Origin: Chondrus crispus
Lineage: Eukaryota; Rhodophyta; Florideophyceae; Gigartinales; Gigartinaceae
Assembly (NCBI RefSeq): GCF_000350225.1
Contig: NW_005178881.1
Span: forward strand, 161,409 to 225,408
Reading direction: 5' to 3'
Length of the DNA stretch: 64,000 nt
Shown here: one piece after another, positions 22,152 to 34,345 of the stretch
How positions within the stretch are numbered: position 1 is the first letter of the stretch
Layout: every line of letters begins with the position of its first letter
The notes under the pieces: model-generated
What the model saw: only the letters and a program-made list of their open reading frames with translations
What the model was told of the DNA's origin: nothing
Databases searched by the model: none
Translations under genes and position numbers: made by a program

Positions 22152-22978
22152 TTAGACGGTATGATTCGAGTACAGTACGTACACGGACGCGAATTGCGCT
22201 GCCCAACTTACCGGGCGATAAGGTAATTACCTTTCGAATTGGGAATTAACCAATGCGGTCCTTGTCATACACCATTGGGTGTTCGAGTACAGTATGTACA
22301 CTAGTGGACACTGGGCGATATACCACACTTTCGGATTTGTGAACCCTTCGGAAAAGTGCCTCAGTTGGGAAATATAATTACAGCTAATCGAGCTGTTTAC
22401 GGACAGATTGTATAAGGCATCACATAAACGGCCACCATTACGTGAATCCATGTCCCAGGACGCGATCTCCCGAGATTACGACGGTAATGTCGCATTAACC
22501 AGGCACCAACAAAACTGCGTGTCGTTACAATCAAGTGATAGCGCGCACACACGGACCGCCAGTACGATCTAGTGTCTATCGAACCGTTGGTCCTCATGTG
22601 AGGACAAATGATATTCTATTTTTCCTAGACGAAGAAACTCAGGATTTCATTTCTGTGGTTTGAAATCAGAGGGCCATCACCACAGGTAAAGCATTGTGTC
22701 GTCAATTCCAGCGAAAGCTAGCTCGTTAACGTACATAAAGGTGTTCAAAAGAAAAAGTCCTCTTACAGAAAGCATTTTTCTTAAAGCTAAATTTATGCCA
22801 GTAGCATAGACAAATTGCGTTTAGGCCTTTCTATTCAGTTCTAAGAGTGGGCGCTTCCTGAAACTATTGTTGTGCAGTACTCATTTTTGACACATTTCTC
22901 AAAATCTAGAAATGTGCTCCCGTTTCACCCCTGAAACTCGTGTGCACAAATGCCTCCCCTGACTGACGAGCAGTAATT
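22152..22978. other. Intergenic, no gene seen
   Basis: No coding signal. A motif TTCGAGTACAGTA(C/T)GTACAC occurs twice (near 22167 and 22278). Confidence 0.5.
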
Positions 22979-24235
22979 TTGCTCCTACTCCATGGCATCG
23001 ATGAGCTCTTCCGGACGAAACGCGAAACCGACCGGGATAGGCCTGAGCAGGCATGCCTCTCTCATCTGCGCTACTCCTTCTGCTGCTCCAAGAAAGAAGC
23101 AATCGTAGGCGCTGCCTCACCTTCGCGGAAAAATGACCTCCGACGAGAAACGCCGCCGGGATCGCCGCATACCTCGTCCCTCGCTGCAAGCGCCCATATG
23201 TTCCCCTTTTCTCTTTTGCTCGGTTCTGGCATGGATCAGGCCCTCGTCACCCTTTCAGGGCTTGATTTTCATTCGTTTCACTACCTTCTTCGCTCATTTC
23301 CTACTTTGAACAGTACTGATTCACCTTAACGGCTTCTCAGGCATATACGGCGCCTTCCTAAACGCGAAAAGAGGGTGGTACGACCGCCCAGTATGACTTC
23401 CACCCAATGTTTGGCATTGGTGCTGAGCTGAAACCGCACAAGAGATTCTGACATGGTCCTTTGCTTGCTGTTTAGAACCACAGCCTCTGTTGCCTCGATT
23501 TTTCTACGGCTTGGACGCCGTGTTCTTCTCAAGATTTTGACAAATGATGATAGAGCTGCGATCAAAATGCCAACTGTAGAAGAGATAGCATCATTTCAGG
23601 AAACAACTGGTTCCAGATATTCGATGTTAGGTGACGTGTTCTGCGTTGCTGATGGCTTAAATCTCACCCTCGAACAATCCAGAGACCTTACCATACAAAA
23701 TATGTTCTACAACGGCTGGACCCATGATCACTACGTGGGCAATATTTTGGTTTTCGCCCCTAGCGGTGTCATAATCGCATGTGCTCTGAACGCATCGGGT
23801 TCTATGCAATAATATGTCATTGCTGATTCAGGCGGAATTTATCCGAAGCTCGAGACAGTTTGTAATCAATTTGGTGGCCGGTAGGCTGTGGGATCTGCAT
23901 TTTCAAAAGGAAAATGTCCTTTTCTTATCAAATTCTCTCAAGACGTTGCCTTCAGCCTCTCAGGTGACCGGTGCTCTTATACACAGCTCCAACAAGCAAC
24001 TCACCTTCGGCAAGCCTCAGAGTAGGGTATGCGCGCTCTTCAAGGCACTTTCTCACGACTGAAGGACAGGTTCATTTATGAAGAGAATGGTGAGCGTAAG
24101 GTAAGTTTACTAACAGCAGTGCTGCTTTTCAATATACGTACTCGGCTGGTGGGGATCAAGCAGATTCTCTCCACGTTCGTGCCCCATCTCAGCGTCGAGG
24201 CATATTATTTTCTGTCTCAGGATATTGGTTTGTAA
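22979..24235 (+). pseudogene. Harbinger-type transposase relic (DDE_Tnp_4 fold)
   Basis: A single plus-strand frame can be followed from about 22979 to 24235 with at least five in-frame stops and no frameshift. Family-like blocks: LSGLDFHSFHYLL (near 23262), PTVEEIASFQ (near 23572), VADGLNLTLEQ then QNMFYNGWTHDHYVGNILVFAP (23645-23760), VIADSGGIYP (near 23818) and ASE-stop-GMRALQGTFSRLKDRFIYEENGER (near 24020). The likely DDE acids are the Asp of VADG, the Asp of IADSGG and the Glu before the stop that replaces a Trp. The transposase cut and pasted a DNA element. The first 250 bases are less certain. Terminal repeats were not located. Confidence 0.7.
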
Positions 24236-25023
24236 ATGGAAAAACTCCGGTTCCCTGCAGCGGCGCGCTTGTGATTACATTTGAGTGGCGGAGGACGCCG
24301 CTACGAAGCTACTATGCCGCCTGGCATCATCTTCCACACCAGCTTTCGCACTGGGCCGCCCGGCCACCGCAGCCAGCCCCTTACCTTACTTCACCGAAGT
24401 CGAGTGAACCTGTCTCTCACCCTATGCGCCACAAACTCCCATTTGTCGCAAGCCTGAGTCAGTGGGCACCTTGGCCCCCCCGCTAACTGATGCCAATTCT
24501 CACGACGGTGCCCCACCTCTACGCCCTGCACATGAGACTATGCATCATGCTTCATCCCGCCTATCCCTTCGCTACAAAAAGCCTCCGCCCATCTTTCCGC
24601 ACACTCGCACCTCCAGCATTCCCCCCTGCTTGGGATTTGCCACCTGCGCCGCCGCCTGCATATGAATATTGGCCACCCTCACCGCCACACCTTGACTATA
24701 TGTACCGTCATCCAGCATGATACTACTATCATCAGGGCTACTACCATAGCGCGCCCTCTGACCAACGCCGAGTTGATTGGAAAATGTTTGCCAAAAGGCC
24801 GTTGCTACTGGTTTATACTTGTTTGAAAGCATTGGAAGACTTTCTAGAGGGAGCGTTTAGAGGATTGCAGACGCCAAAAAAACATGCAGTGAAGGTAGGA
24901 TGCAGCTCTAATCTCAATGGATGTGGCGCAGAGTGGGCAGTGGAACGCGTAGGCGCCACAAGTCCAAGCAGGTACGCGACTCCGAGAAAGATAGTGCGCA
25001 AAGAGAAAACGAGGAAGTGAAGG
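24236..25023. other. Intergenic / transposon flank
   Basis: It holds short overlapping Pro/His-rich frames (24271-24720) of low complexity and an A-rich stretch. Nothing is recognised. It may be the 3' part of the Harbinger-like element. Confidence 0.4.
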
Positions 25024-25377
25024 TGGTAGTAAGAGCTGTCATATTCCTAATAGATAACAGGGCAAGGCAAGAAATGTGCACAGTTATTTGTGATGGTGAT
25101 TTATTAGGCATATGCACTGTTATATATTTCCAAGCATGTTCTGAAATCGAAACATGTATCGAACATCGTCTTCGGGAATGGACATGGCCGTCAAACGGTT
25201 ACCACTTCAAGCGTACTGCTTAGATTTCTAGGTTCCCCCATATGCGTTGTCTGTGTTCTTTAAGGGAACTCAGGCACTACTAGATAGTATAAAAAGCAGT
25301 AAGGTAAATGACTCACGAGAGGGAAGAGGAGACACCACCAAAAACAAAAGTAAGCCCTTCAATGGAATTTCGTTGCT
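25024..25377 (+). repeat. Left LTR, copia element 1
   Basis: 354 bp, starting TGGTAGTAAGAGCTGTC (right copy TGTTAGTGTGAGCTGTC). It contains a TATA-like stretch near 25292 (GATAGTATAAAAAGC) and ends ATTTCGTTGCT. The ends are not TG...CA. They were set by the GAAGG duplication. Confidence 0.82.
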
Positions 25378-25498
25378 AGGTTATGGGTCACGTGTCGCTA
25401 ACCGCTGCGTAGCGATTCTTTAAACTTTGGTCTACTTTCAGAGCATCAGAAGTGAGCTCAACTGTACCCAAAGCTGATTTACACATCCCCTTGTCTTT

Positions 25499-26270
25499 CA
25501 TCGCAGCAAATTAAGAATATCGGATACTGACAAGGTCCGCATCAATCCTCTTGACGACAATGACGACTATCACCTTTGGCCAATTCGTAATGCAGCTGCA
25601 TGCGAGATAAAAGGACTCGAGAATGTCCTTGCATTGGAAACATGCACCGAAGATGATGACGAAACGCAAGAACAAGTTCAAATCCGACCGGAAAAAGGCC
25701 TGTAATATCATCGTTGCTGCTCTTTTGGACAAAGCACTTCGTGTGGTGCGCTCGTATATTATAAACCTATACCTCTGATCAACAAGATAGACGAAATATA
25801 CGACTCCAAGTCCGCAGCAGCTCGCATCGCTAAAATGACTGAAGTTAAATCGATGAGGTATGGCAGCATGAAGAAGGGAATGGGGACCTACATCGATCAG
25901 ATGGCAGGCATTCTGAAGCAACGCTAGAGCATGCAGACACCGATCCCAACAGAATTATCAATTGCACTTCTCATATCTTCAAGTCACGTTCCTGAGCTCT
26001 CCCCAGTCGCAGCTGCTGTATTTCTCCAAAGTGACATCATCATTATCAGATGATGATGTCACTTTGGAGAAAGTTACTGCTAGTCTGCTGGAGGAGCCTC
26101 AGACTCTTAAATGTAGGAACAAGATTCAGGAGCGTGTTGTGCCAGCACATAAGCATTGCGAACTGTGTAAGAATAACGGGCATATTATTGAATACTGCTG
26201 GCTAAACCCCGATAATCCCAAGAATCGCCTTGGGATAACGACAAAATCTTATGGTAAACCAGGCAAATGA
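25499..26270 (+). pseudogene. gag: copia element 1 gag relic
   Basis: Translating with frameshifts gives a copia-type Gag: DDNDDYHLWPIRNAAACEIKGL (near 25550), a helical region with INKIDEIYDSKSAAARIAKM (25782-25840), then a CCHC knuckle CELCKNNGHIIEYC (near 26158-26200). There is at least one stop and one frameshift before 25800 and a hairpin insertion at 26021-26072. Confidence 0.75.
26021..26072. repeat. Perfect hairpin, 21-bp arms
   Basis: TTTCTCCAAAGTGACATCATC (26021-26041) is the exact reverse complement of 26052-26072. The 10-base loop is itself partly paired. It lies in the gag relic of copia element 1. Confidence 0.95.
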
Positions 26271-26318
26271 ATCCAGAGACAGAAGTCTACCTCCGCGGAA
26301 GAGGAGCATCTGAATAAA

Positions 26319-27952
26319 ATGAAGAAATACAGAGCTGCTATTGCTCATGCAATGCTGTCGACGCCAAAGCGCTCCAGCATGATGACGCTTGATTCTGGAA
26401 CAACTACGCATATGCGCAACCCCATAAAGACAATTCACGACGTTTCTACGTGTAATGTCCGAAGTTCTCTTGGTGTTGATTCTGAAATCCGGGCTACTAA
26501 TCGCGGAACACGCACCGTTACAGGGGCATCATGCCCCACGTAGATGATCTATGAACGGAGAAACAGACGTCCATTTGAGCGACACGCTTGCTTCAAGGTA
26601 GCTTTCAATGTGTTTAATGTCTATTCCGGCTCTCACATCGAAGGGAATGCGTGTTTTTCCTTCCTGACAAGGCTATGTTAATGGATATAAATGACAATCT
26701 TACCGTCCTTGGTACTGCGTTCCAAGCTAGTGATGGCTTGTTCTATATCCCTACTAGGAATTCCTGGGACACCGAGAACCCCAAGTCCCATGATTGCTGT
26801 AGTCAGAGAACACATAAGCAACAATGAAGAGATTGTTTTGTCAAGTGATGAAGAGGATAATAATTCACTGCCAGACCGACTGGGCGGTGATGACGAATCA
26901 AACATTTCTTCGTCATACTCTGATTCTGATTCTGAATCAGACTCATACATTGACCGGGAAACTGTCTCATGTGAGGACTCTGAGCTCATTTTAGTTGCTC
27001 AGCAAGTTATTGGAAAAGGCGATCCTCCAGAAAAAGGTTCCTCAAAGGCCTCCGTGAGTGATGCTTTAGTTTGGCATAGATGGCTTGGTCATGCAGGAAC
27101 GACATCTCATATTTGTGCCATGATGGAAGAAGGAATTCCTCCTGTAGTGAAGGTCGAAGAAACTAAGTGTGATCCCTGTGTGAAGGGTAAATTCAAACGT
27201 TCTTATCGCGGATGCCTCACAAATGCAAATTTCCCGGGCATTTGTGTTCAGGCACTGCTGGGAAAATATAGCCGAAGTCGAAAGAATGGTACCAGTACTT
27301 CATGCCTGTCGTTGATGGGCACAGTGGTTACATTGATGTTTCTGCGTTGCGCACAAAGACTGAAGCTTCTCAGATGCTACTGCATCCGGTAAAATGGTTT
27401 GAACGTCAATCTAATCATACCGTCCGGTCTTTCCATTCTGATGGTGGGACTGAATTTCATAAGGCCAGGACAGAGTTTGGGAATGAAGGCATAGCGTTCA
27501 CCACGTCCACGCCCTATACTCCGGCATCAAATGTACTGGTTGGGAGGACGCAAGGAGTCATACTGTCTTCCGCCGGATCATGCTTAGTACAGGCAGAGAT
27601 ACCTCTCACGTTTTGGTGGCACGCACTCCAACATGTTGTGCAATTCAAAAATGCGGTACCCTATCCATCAACAGAGAAATCACCATACGTGTCACTGTTT
27701 AAACATGTACCTCTTTTTGTGAAGTACTTGAGACCTTTTGGTTGTCGCGTCCTCGTATCACCAGTACGTAAGAGTAGTCCAAAATTTGACTATCTGCTTC
27801 TGAATGGTACTAACCTTGGACATGTAGGTGGTGGGTTGTACAAAGTTCTAAATGGTGGACGCATTTTTACCACGAAACATGTAATGTTCGATGAGGAAAA
27901 GTTTCCTGGAACACGTACTCGAGACGACGCCACCTTCAACGCAATATTATGA
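26319..27952 (+). pseudogene. pol: copia element 1 protease-integrase relic
   Basis: Protease: TLDSGTTTHM (near 26388). An acidic linker follows (26810-26990). Integrase zinc region: VWHRWLGHAG...CDPCVKGK (27066-27190). Integrase core: VVDGHSGYIDVSAL (27306), FHSDGGTEFH (27430) and a Glu-region remnant. The C-terminal part has PFGCRVLV and a copia-typical KFDYLLLNG...YKVLNGGRI block. Frameshifts fall near 26540 and 27300, and the frame ends TGA at 27952. Confidence 0.85.
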
Positions 27953-28305
27953 CAGAGTCGTGGAGATTTGAGAGGATGAGATGTTGGATTCTACGCACAC
28001 CAGCAGTGACTCAGATGAAAAAATAAGAAACGAAGCCAATGCACTAGAACACAGCACCTGCCTACCAGGGCATCCAGTTCCCGGAAGAAGAGCAGACACA
28101 CGTACCTCCAGAGTCCTCAACACACCGCGTAGAGGATACATCTAACGGACAAGCCGAAAATGCCACTGGAGCCTGTCATAGTTACGGTACAACTTAATAT
28201 CATGCACTCATATGGCCTTGCCAGTGGAAATTAGTATTTCTGATGACTCATCGGTAAAAGAGGCATTGGACTCGCCCGAAGCCCAGTACAATACTGGAAA
28301 GGGCA

Positions 28306-29810
28306 ATGGAGGAGGAATTTCAAACCATTGAGAATTCGGGAACTTACAAAGCAGCAACAGAAGTTTCAGATCGTCCGACTCTCTCTGGTGTCATACTCCG
28401 GATGAAGCGAGACCCGGAAGGAAGACCAGCTCGCTTCAACGCCAGATTACTGGCTCTTGGGAACCCGCAGTATGTTCTTGATAGCTCCTACGCGAGTCGT
28501 TACGCACCAGTTGCGTATTTTGACCTCGTCAGAATTGTTTTAGTACTAACTGCCGCATTCGGGTGGAGTCGACACGAAGTGGATGTCAAAGGAGCGTTCT
28601 ATTACGCACCATTGCCGTCAAAGGAACAAATATGGATTAGACTTCCTTCAATTGACGGAGTTGATCGTGCCAACGGTCAGGTCGTTCGTCCCATTAAATT
28701 CCTCTATGGTCTTCGAGAATCGCCCAAGCAATGGTTTGCTACACTTGCTAAATTCCTCAAGAAACTTAGGTTTTCTTGTTTGCCCTGTAGTGACTGTTTC
28801 TTTCTGTTAAAGAGGTTGAAAGAACAGATCTTGCTTCTTGCATACGTGGATGATCTCGCACTATTCGGGCACCTCAATTCCATAAAATGGGTGAAAGCGA
28901 AGCTCAAAGAAAAATTCAACATCACTGACCTGAGTGCCAGCAACCATTTTTTCAGCGTATCTATTAATGAGAACAATTAAAGCTTCATGTTGACACAGAA
29001 GACTTTGATAGAAAAGCTCCCTTCAGACTGTCAGATGAACTAATGCAAGCCATCTCCGACACCTCTTCCACTTTCTCATGTACTCTTCGAACCCCGACTC
29101 GATCTGTCAGAAATGGAAGCATCTGAAATGCAAGTCATGCCATACAAGGAAGTACTAGGATCTCTGTTGTATTTTGAGTACTCGAACGAGACCTGGACTA
29201 GCTACAGCTGTGTCTATGCTTCGAACGTTTCCGTCTTCTCCGGCAATGAGACACTGGAAAGCAATGTATCATGTCCTCAGGTACTTAAAAGGAACAAAAT
29301 AGTTTGGTCCTCGCATTGAAAGGGAAGCAAAGCAGTCCTCGAGGCATGGACTGACGCAGAATAGGTGAGGGCTCAGGACAAGCGAAGATCAAGATCGTGG
29401 ATCTTGTTGACGATTGGACGGAATCCTGTGGTATGGACGTCAAAGATGCAAACTTCAATTGCCATCTCTACTTCTGAGAAGGAATTTCTGTGCCTCCTGA
29501 ATGCGTACGAGACACGAATTGGGATCTTCAGGTATTGAATGATGTCTGTGTTGATTCATCGAATCCAACCATAGTTTATGAAGACAACTTTGGAACAATC
29601 AGATGGACTGATGAGGTTCAGGGGCTCTGAAAAGTCAAATCTGTGGCCATTTGGTATCAGTTTGTGAAACAAGCTGTGGATGAGCGCCACGTTCAAGTGC
29701 TCTATTCACTTAGGTGAATAGAGCACTTGAACTTAAATCCGAAGCTTAGGATTCGAACCGTGCAGGCTCCCTCACAAAGATACTAGCTGGTCAATCGTTT
29801 GAGGCGCATC
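28306..29810 (+). pseudogene. pol: copia element 1 reverse transcriptase / RNase H relic
   Basis: The RT is open from 28306 to 28980: VDVKGAFYYAPLP (near 28580), LYGLRESPKQW (28710) and the catalytic LAYVDDLALFG (28840). RNase H from 28981 on is broken by stops and frameshifts. Remnants include YKEVLGSLLYFEY (29145) and a terminal GSLTK-like motif (near 29770) split from its upstream part by the 29691-29732 hairpin. Confidence 0.85.
29691..29732. repeat. Perfect hairpin, 19-bp arms, in copia RNase H
   Basis: GTTCAAGTGCTCTATTCAC (29691-29709) pairs exactly with 29714-29732 around a 4-base loop. The triplet TTA occurs on both sides (after the left and right arms). Removing one arm and one TTA restores a continuous run toward the SLTK end of RNase H, so this is an inserted inverted duplication. 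Confidence 0.93.
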
Positions 29811-29852
29811 ACAACTTTCTACATGTCTTTCCCGCATCTCCTCGAAGGGGCG

Positions 29853-30207
29853 TGTTAGTGTGAGCTGTCATATTTCTAATCGATAACAGGGCAAGGCAAG
29901 AAATGTACACAGTTTTTTGTGATGGAGATTTATTAGGCAAATGCACTGCTGCACATCTCCAAGCATGTTCTGACATCGAGACATGTATCGAACATCGTCT
30001 TCAAGAATGGACATGGCCGTCAAAAGAATACCACTTCAAGCCTACTGCTTAGATTTCTCGGTTCCCCTTTATGCGTTGTCTGTGCTCGTTGGGGGAACTC
30101 AGGCACTACTAGATAGTATATAAACCTGTGAGGTAGATGATTCACGAGGGGGGAAGAGGAGACACCACCAAAAACAAAAGTAAGCACTTCAATGGCATTT
30201 CGTTGTT
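29853..30207 (+). repeat. Right LTR, copia element 1
   Basis: 355 bp, starting TGTTAGTGTGAGC just after a purine tract (CGAAGGGGCG) and followed by GAAGG. It is about 85 percent similar by eye to 25024-25377, so the insertion is old. Confidence 0.85.
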
Positions 30208-30410
30208 GAAGGACCAAGTGTCTGTGTAAGTCCTGAAGGCGGAGATTTCACCACGTGCTAGCCCCAAAAGGTCTGAAAGTACAAACAGCTTGGATCGTAC
30301 TGGCGCTAGCGCCGAAGCGAACTGTCACAGACTGTTCCGAAGCGCACAAAGAAGCACGCCCTTGGGGCGGGCACTGATGGAGGTAGAAAGAGCAGATTCG
30401 GAGAAAGTGG

Positions 30411-31056
30411 TGTCGCATAAACACCCCCACACGACAGAGGGGTGTTTGCGGCGTTCGATCGAAGACCCCGGATCGGCGGTACCGAGGGTCTTGCACCAAC
30501 CAAAACCACCTGGCACGGGCCGGTAGCGGGTGGTAGAGCGGTGTCGGCGAGGACGCCCGCGTATGCGGGCGGATCGACGCCTCGACTCCCCGGAGCAGTA
30601 CCGCTTGACGATCCGGTATTAACCGGCGGAGGCGGATCTGAGCTCGCCGACGTGGTCACGCGCGTCCACTACCCGAGCGGTGGCTACTAACTGTCGCGGG
30701 TCGGCGGAGCGATAGTTACAGTAAGCTGGGAGGTAGACCGTTGATGGAGGGTTGCCTCCCTTGGTCCCCTCCCACAGGCGGTCTCTCCCTATATTTCTTG
30801 TACAGGTTAATTAACCGTCTACAGTACAGTACGAACAATACTGTAGTCGGATTACTGCAGACAATGCAGGCCGGCCCGCACTGTCACGCTGTCAGCCGTC
30901 GGGGCTGACAGCACACGCGCGCTACACGTGTGGTACACGTGTTGGTGCGCGCGCGCTGTCAGGTATGCGCACGCGCACGCTGTAAGGTCCGTACCTACAG
31001 CGTTAGATCTAATTCCAAATGTAATATATAGTACAGTTGTCGGCGGTTATGCTACA
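30411..31056 (-). repeat. 3' LTR of a gypsy remnant (646 bp)
   Basis: Plus strand TGTCGCATAAACACCCCC ... GCGGTTATGCTACA. It is related to the chromovirus LTRs, with the conserved hairpin near 30889. On its right side the minus strand reads a pol-type C-terminus (VNADVHS stop, 31068), then ACAGGGGGGACG (a polypurine tract), then the LTR. It is therefore the 3' LTR of an element on the minus strand. Confidence 0.85.
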
Positions 31057-31067
31057 CGTCCCCCCTG

Positions 31068-33130
31068 TCAAGAGTGAACGTCCGCGTTCACCGCATCCTC
31101 TTCAAACCATGGTGGCGGTCTTCCATCGTCCTCCAATATCCCCCTCACCAGCATCATGACCACACCTCGCTCACCGTCGCGGGCGGGCGTGGCTCCTCCG
31201 GGCTCATCGGAGCCGGGAGAGGGTCTTTCTTCGATTCCCCCTGCCTTCGCAAGACGTTCGCCTGACGTGGTCACTCCATCTCCGCCGCCGAGGGCCTTCC
31301 GGAAGACTCGCCCTTCTCGTCATTCGACGATTTCCGCAGAAGTAGGGACCCCCGTCGTCGAACGGATCGCGGGTCCCCGATCGTCGCCGGCGCAAGCCCC
31401 GAAAAGTTGGCGGTTGTTCCGGCCCGTGCCTTGAATCCGTCAGGGGCACACGCAGCACCCTGTGGTTCCCTGGCTGTGGGGCCGTTTCGCTCCCATCCGC
31501 CGCCGTTGGGGTCACCGTGGGGCGTCGCACTCCCTCCGGGGGAGGGCCGTCCCGGAGCGCCGGGAAGCATGGCCAGGAGAATGTTTCTCAGCGTTCGTGT
31601 GTGTTCCGGAAATAAGCTACTTGCGGTGGCGTTGTCGGCCACCATGTTGACAGCGCATCTGATGTCTTCGTGTTGGTCCTCATCGAGAGGGTCCAGCAAG
31701 GATTGGTCCGGGAATGGGTCCTCGGCGGCGCGGGCCGCGAAATAATTAACGCTCGTGTTTCGTCCGTCATCCGAAATTCCGTTGTCCGAGATGCCATTGA
31801 GTCGCGCTATCATGATACGACTCACATTACCATTGTTTTCCGGATTGATATTTGAATGGGAGAGGGCTCAGTCTGTGCCGTCGAAGACTAATCGGTTGCT
31901 TTTGAGCAGGGGCTGCGTATTGATCTCGAGATACCGCAAAACTGGCAGACCAATCAGTAAGTCTTCTGTCGTCAGTTCATCGTCCGCAACAAGGAATCGG
32001 ATATTGTTGAGAGCCATTCGACCCGATGACAAGTGTACAATTGTCCGAGGAGGGGTCCACGTACGCGAGCATGCGAATGATTTCCTGTCTTCGCCTTCCA
32101 TGAGAGCAACGGTTAACCGAACGGGTCGGATCTTAGTGATTTTCTATGCCTTGAATCGCTGCGCGTTCCGCTACCTTTGGTGATACGATACTCTCGTCGC
32201 TGCCGTCGTCGAGTCGACCGTTGAATTGGATCAACCCGACTCCTTTGGCGAGTGTAATAGCGCATGACGATGTCTCAGTGTTGTGCTTATATTGCGGATC
32301 GATCTTCTCTCTTATCACCCGTGCAACTTTTTTACGACCAGTAGTGTCAGTGGATTTGAACGATGCAGCAGATTTCTTCTGCTGCTGTCGAGTAGACTGT
32401 GTTTGTCCATCTCGAGCTTTCGCAACTGCGAGCTCCGATTTCATTTCGGTTTTCTCCGAATCCGTCGACAAGTCGCAGTCGTCGATCCAGTGCTTTGGAC
32501 CCTTCTTTTTGCACAGATCAAAGGGGAAAGGGGTGGTGAACGCTGTGACCGAGTGGAACGGTTTATTTTCGAAGACTCGTTTTCCGAATCACGATGCTGG
32601 TTTCTTGGTAAGACTTCACCACCTTCAGCGGTGCTGCGTGCACTGTCTGCCCCGCGCATGCTCGGCTTAAATATTTGAAGCTTTCCCGCGACCCGTAATG
32701 GGACCATTATTGATCTTCTCGAAGGCTTCTGAAACTTCCAGAGCGTGCCGCATGAACCCCTTGAAATCCTTGCGCAGCTCACTGTGGGTTAATGTCCGAT
32801 CTAGAGACCGGACTCAAAACATTTCTGAAATATCTTCGGACGAATAGCCGATAAAATATGCAGCACCGCCGGCTCGTTATTGCTGCCGAGGATCCCTTTC
32901 AGACCGATCCTTCGAATTAATGAAAGATAACGCATGGAGAGTAGCTCCATTCGCGACCGGGCTGATCGGACAGACATGTCCATGGACAGCTCACTTTCCA
33001 CTAAAGTGTCCAGATCAGATGTGGTCAGGTTTCTCTGAGATTCCTGAGATTTCCTTTCCAGGAATGACCGATGATCGGAATCACTGAGCCCATCACAGTT
33101 GTCATCCCCTTCAATAAAACCGAGTTCCAA
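31068..33130 (-). pseudogene. Gypsy gag-protease remnant without RT, chimeric
   Basis: From right to left on the minus strand: gag-like residues (33130-32801, FLERKSQESQRNLTTSDLDT and neighbours), a degenerate zinc knuckle (KGPKHWIDDC, near 32480), a protease with GRLDDGSDESIVSPKVAE (near 32190) and LLIGLPVLRYLEI (near 31930), and the PR-RT linker DPFPDQSLLDPLDEDQHED (near 31690). RT, RNase H and integrase are absent. The frame passes into a Pro/Gly-rich part (31560-31270) and ends with the same VNADVH tail as chromovirus copy 1. There are several stops and frameshifts. No 5' LTR was found. Confidence 0.7.
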
Positions 33131-34286
33131 TGCATATTGAAGCTGGTCACTGTCTACACAGTACTTGAGGCTGATTGGTCTGACAGGTTCCGACGTTACG
33201 GCTCCCGCGGCTACTAACTGTTCCGCGCGTGCGGTTATTTATTTGCAGTAGTCTGTGTATCGTCGGAGGAATATCCGGATCGATTCGGAATCGAGTCGGG
33301 TTAACCGTGTATAATCAACCGATGTGGTGCCAAAAACCCGGCATGGTGTGTGTTGGTCGAATCGGTAGAGTTTTCTATGTTGTTCCGATGGTCGGTTTGT
33401 CCTCTTGACCGGTTCTAGTGGGAATCAGTGTGTTGTTGAACGAACGAGCAAGACTTGTGTTGTCCAGTGATCACTATGGCGAATCTTCTGTAGACACCTA
33501 TGTGTCTGTAGTAAAGTTTGCTGTGTGCCGTAGTAAGAATGACGTTGTTCGCTCTTGACGATGTTTCGTCGTTTTTCGTTCGGTCGTCCGTCCGGAAGAC
33601 CGAATGCTAATTCTAAATCTAATTCTAGATCTAGAACGGGATTTAAGATCCGTGTGTTGGTGGACGGCGAGTCAACGATGTTCACATGTACCGAACGCGG
33701 AGCCGGGCGAGGACCGCCACGTGCTACATTACCACATCAAGGCAAGGGAATGCTTGTCAGAGGTAGTGCGAGAAACTTCGAATTTAGGTGTCAAATTACC
33801 CGCAAATACGACGCATCTCCCTCACCCTCGTGATCAATCTGTCAAAAATCTTTTCCAGTGCACTCTGCGAAACACACGTGCCGAACGGTTTATGATGAGT
33901 CATGAGCCTTGGGCAAGTTCTGTGTTCAAGATAATGCTTGCCCCAGCCAGGCATCTGGCGCCGACGCCAAAAGTCTCTCGAAAGTTTTTCTTCGAGGCCG
34001 AATTGCAGCCTACGAAATATCAGTGTCTAGATCGATTCATCCCAAATAAAAGCATTGAGAACACGCCAAAGTGGCGTTCTTCTAATTTCCAAACTTGCAG
34101 TGAAAGTTCTGTTCGAAATTGCCGCATAGCAAAGTCGAGATGTAAGACTCGGCAGCTGCTAGTCGAAATAAGACGATTACCAAGCGGAGAGCAGTCGGGG
34201 CAAAGCATATTAGCAGATATTCAGGTGTTACTGAATAAGAAAGTTCAGAGTCACTAAAGTATTGCATACCCAAGGATCACCCCTCA
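33131..34286. other. Unassigned region with a 217-codon frame
   Basis: A plus-strand frame at 33604-34257 (ATG, 217 codons) matches nothing I recognise, has no signal peptide and no clear domain, and overlaps a second frame of similar length. It is probably TE debris and may include the unrecognised 5' end of the gypsy remnant. Confidence 0.3.
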
Positions 34287-34345
34287 ATGTGGCGAGAGTA
34301 GCACAAAGAGGCTGTAACAGCCTCTTTGCGCTACTCTCGCCACAT
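34287..34345. repeat. Hairpin with 29-bp arms and 1-base loop
   Basis: ATGTGGCGAGAGTAGCACAA... (34287-34315) pairs with 34317-34345 with a single mismatch. Confidence 0.95.

Larger units (their letters stand above)
25024..30207 (+). mobile_element. Ty1/copia element 1 (decayed)
   Basis: Two related direct repeats, 25024-25377 and 29853-30207, flank a plus-strand gag-PR-IN-RT-RH order, which defines Ty1/copia. The 5-bp duplication GAAGG occurs at 25019-25023 and 30208-30212, fixing both ends. Coding regions are broken by many stops and two inverted-duplication hairpins (26021-26072, 29691-29732). Confidence 0.9.

Noticed and set aside
29745-29765. GGTTCGAATCC B-box on the minus strand, possible tRNA
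   Set aside because: No T-stem pairing and no tRNA body; it lies in the copia RNase H end.
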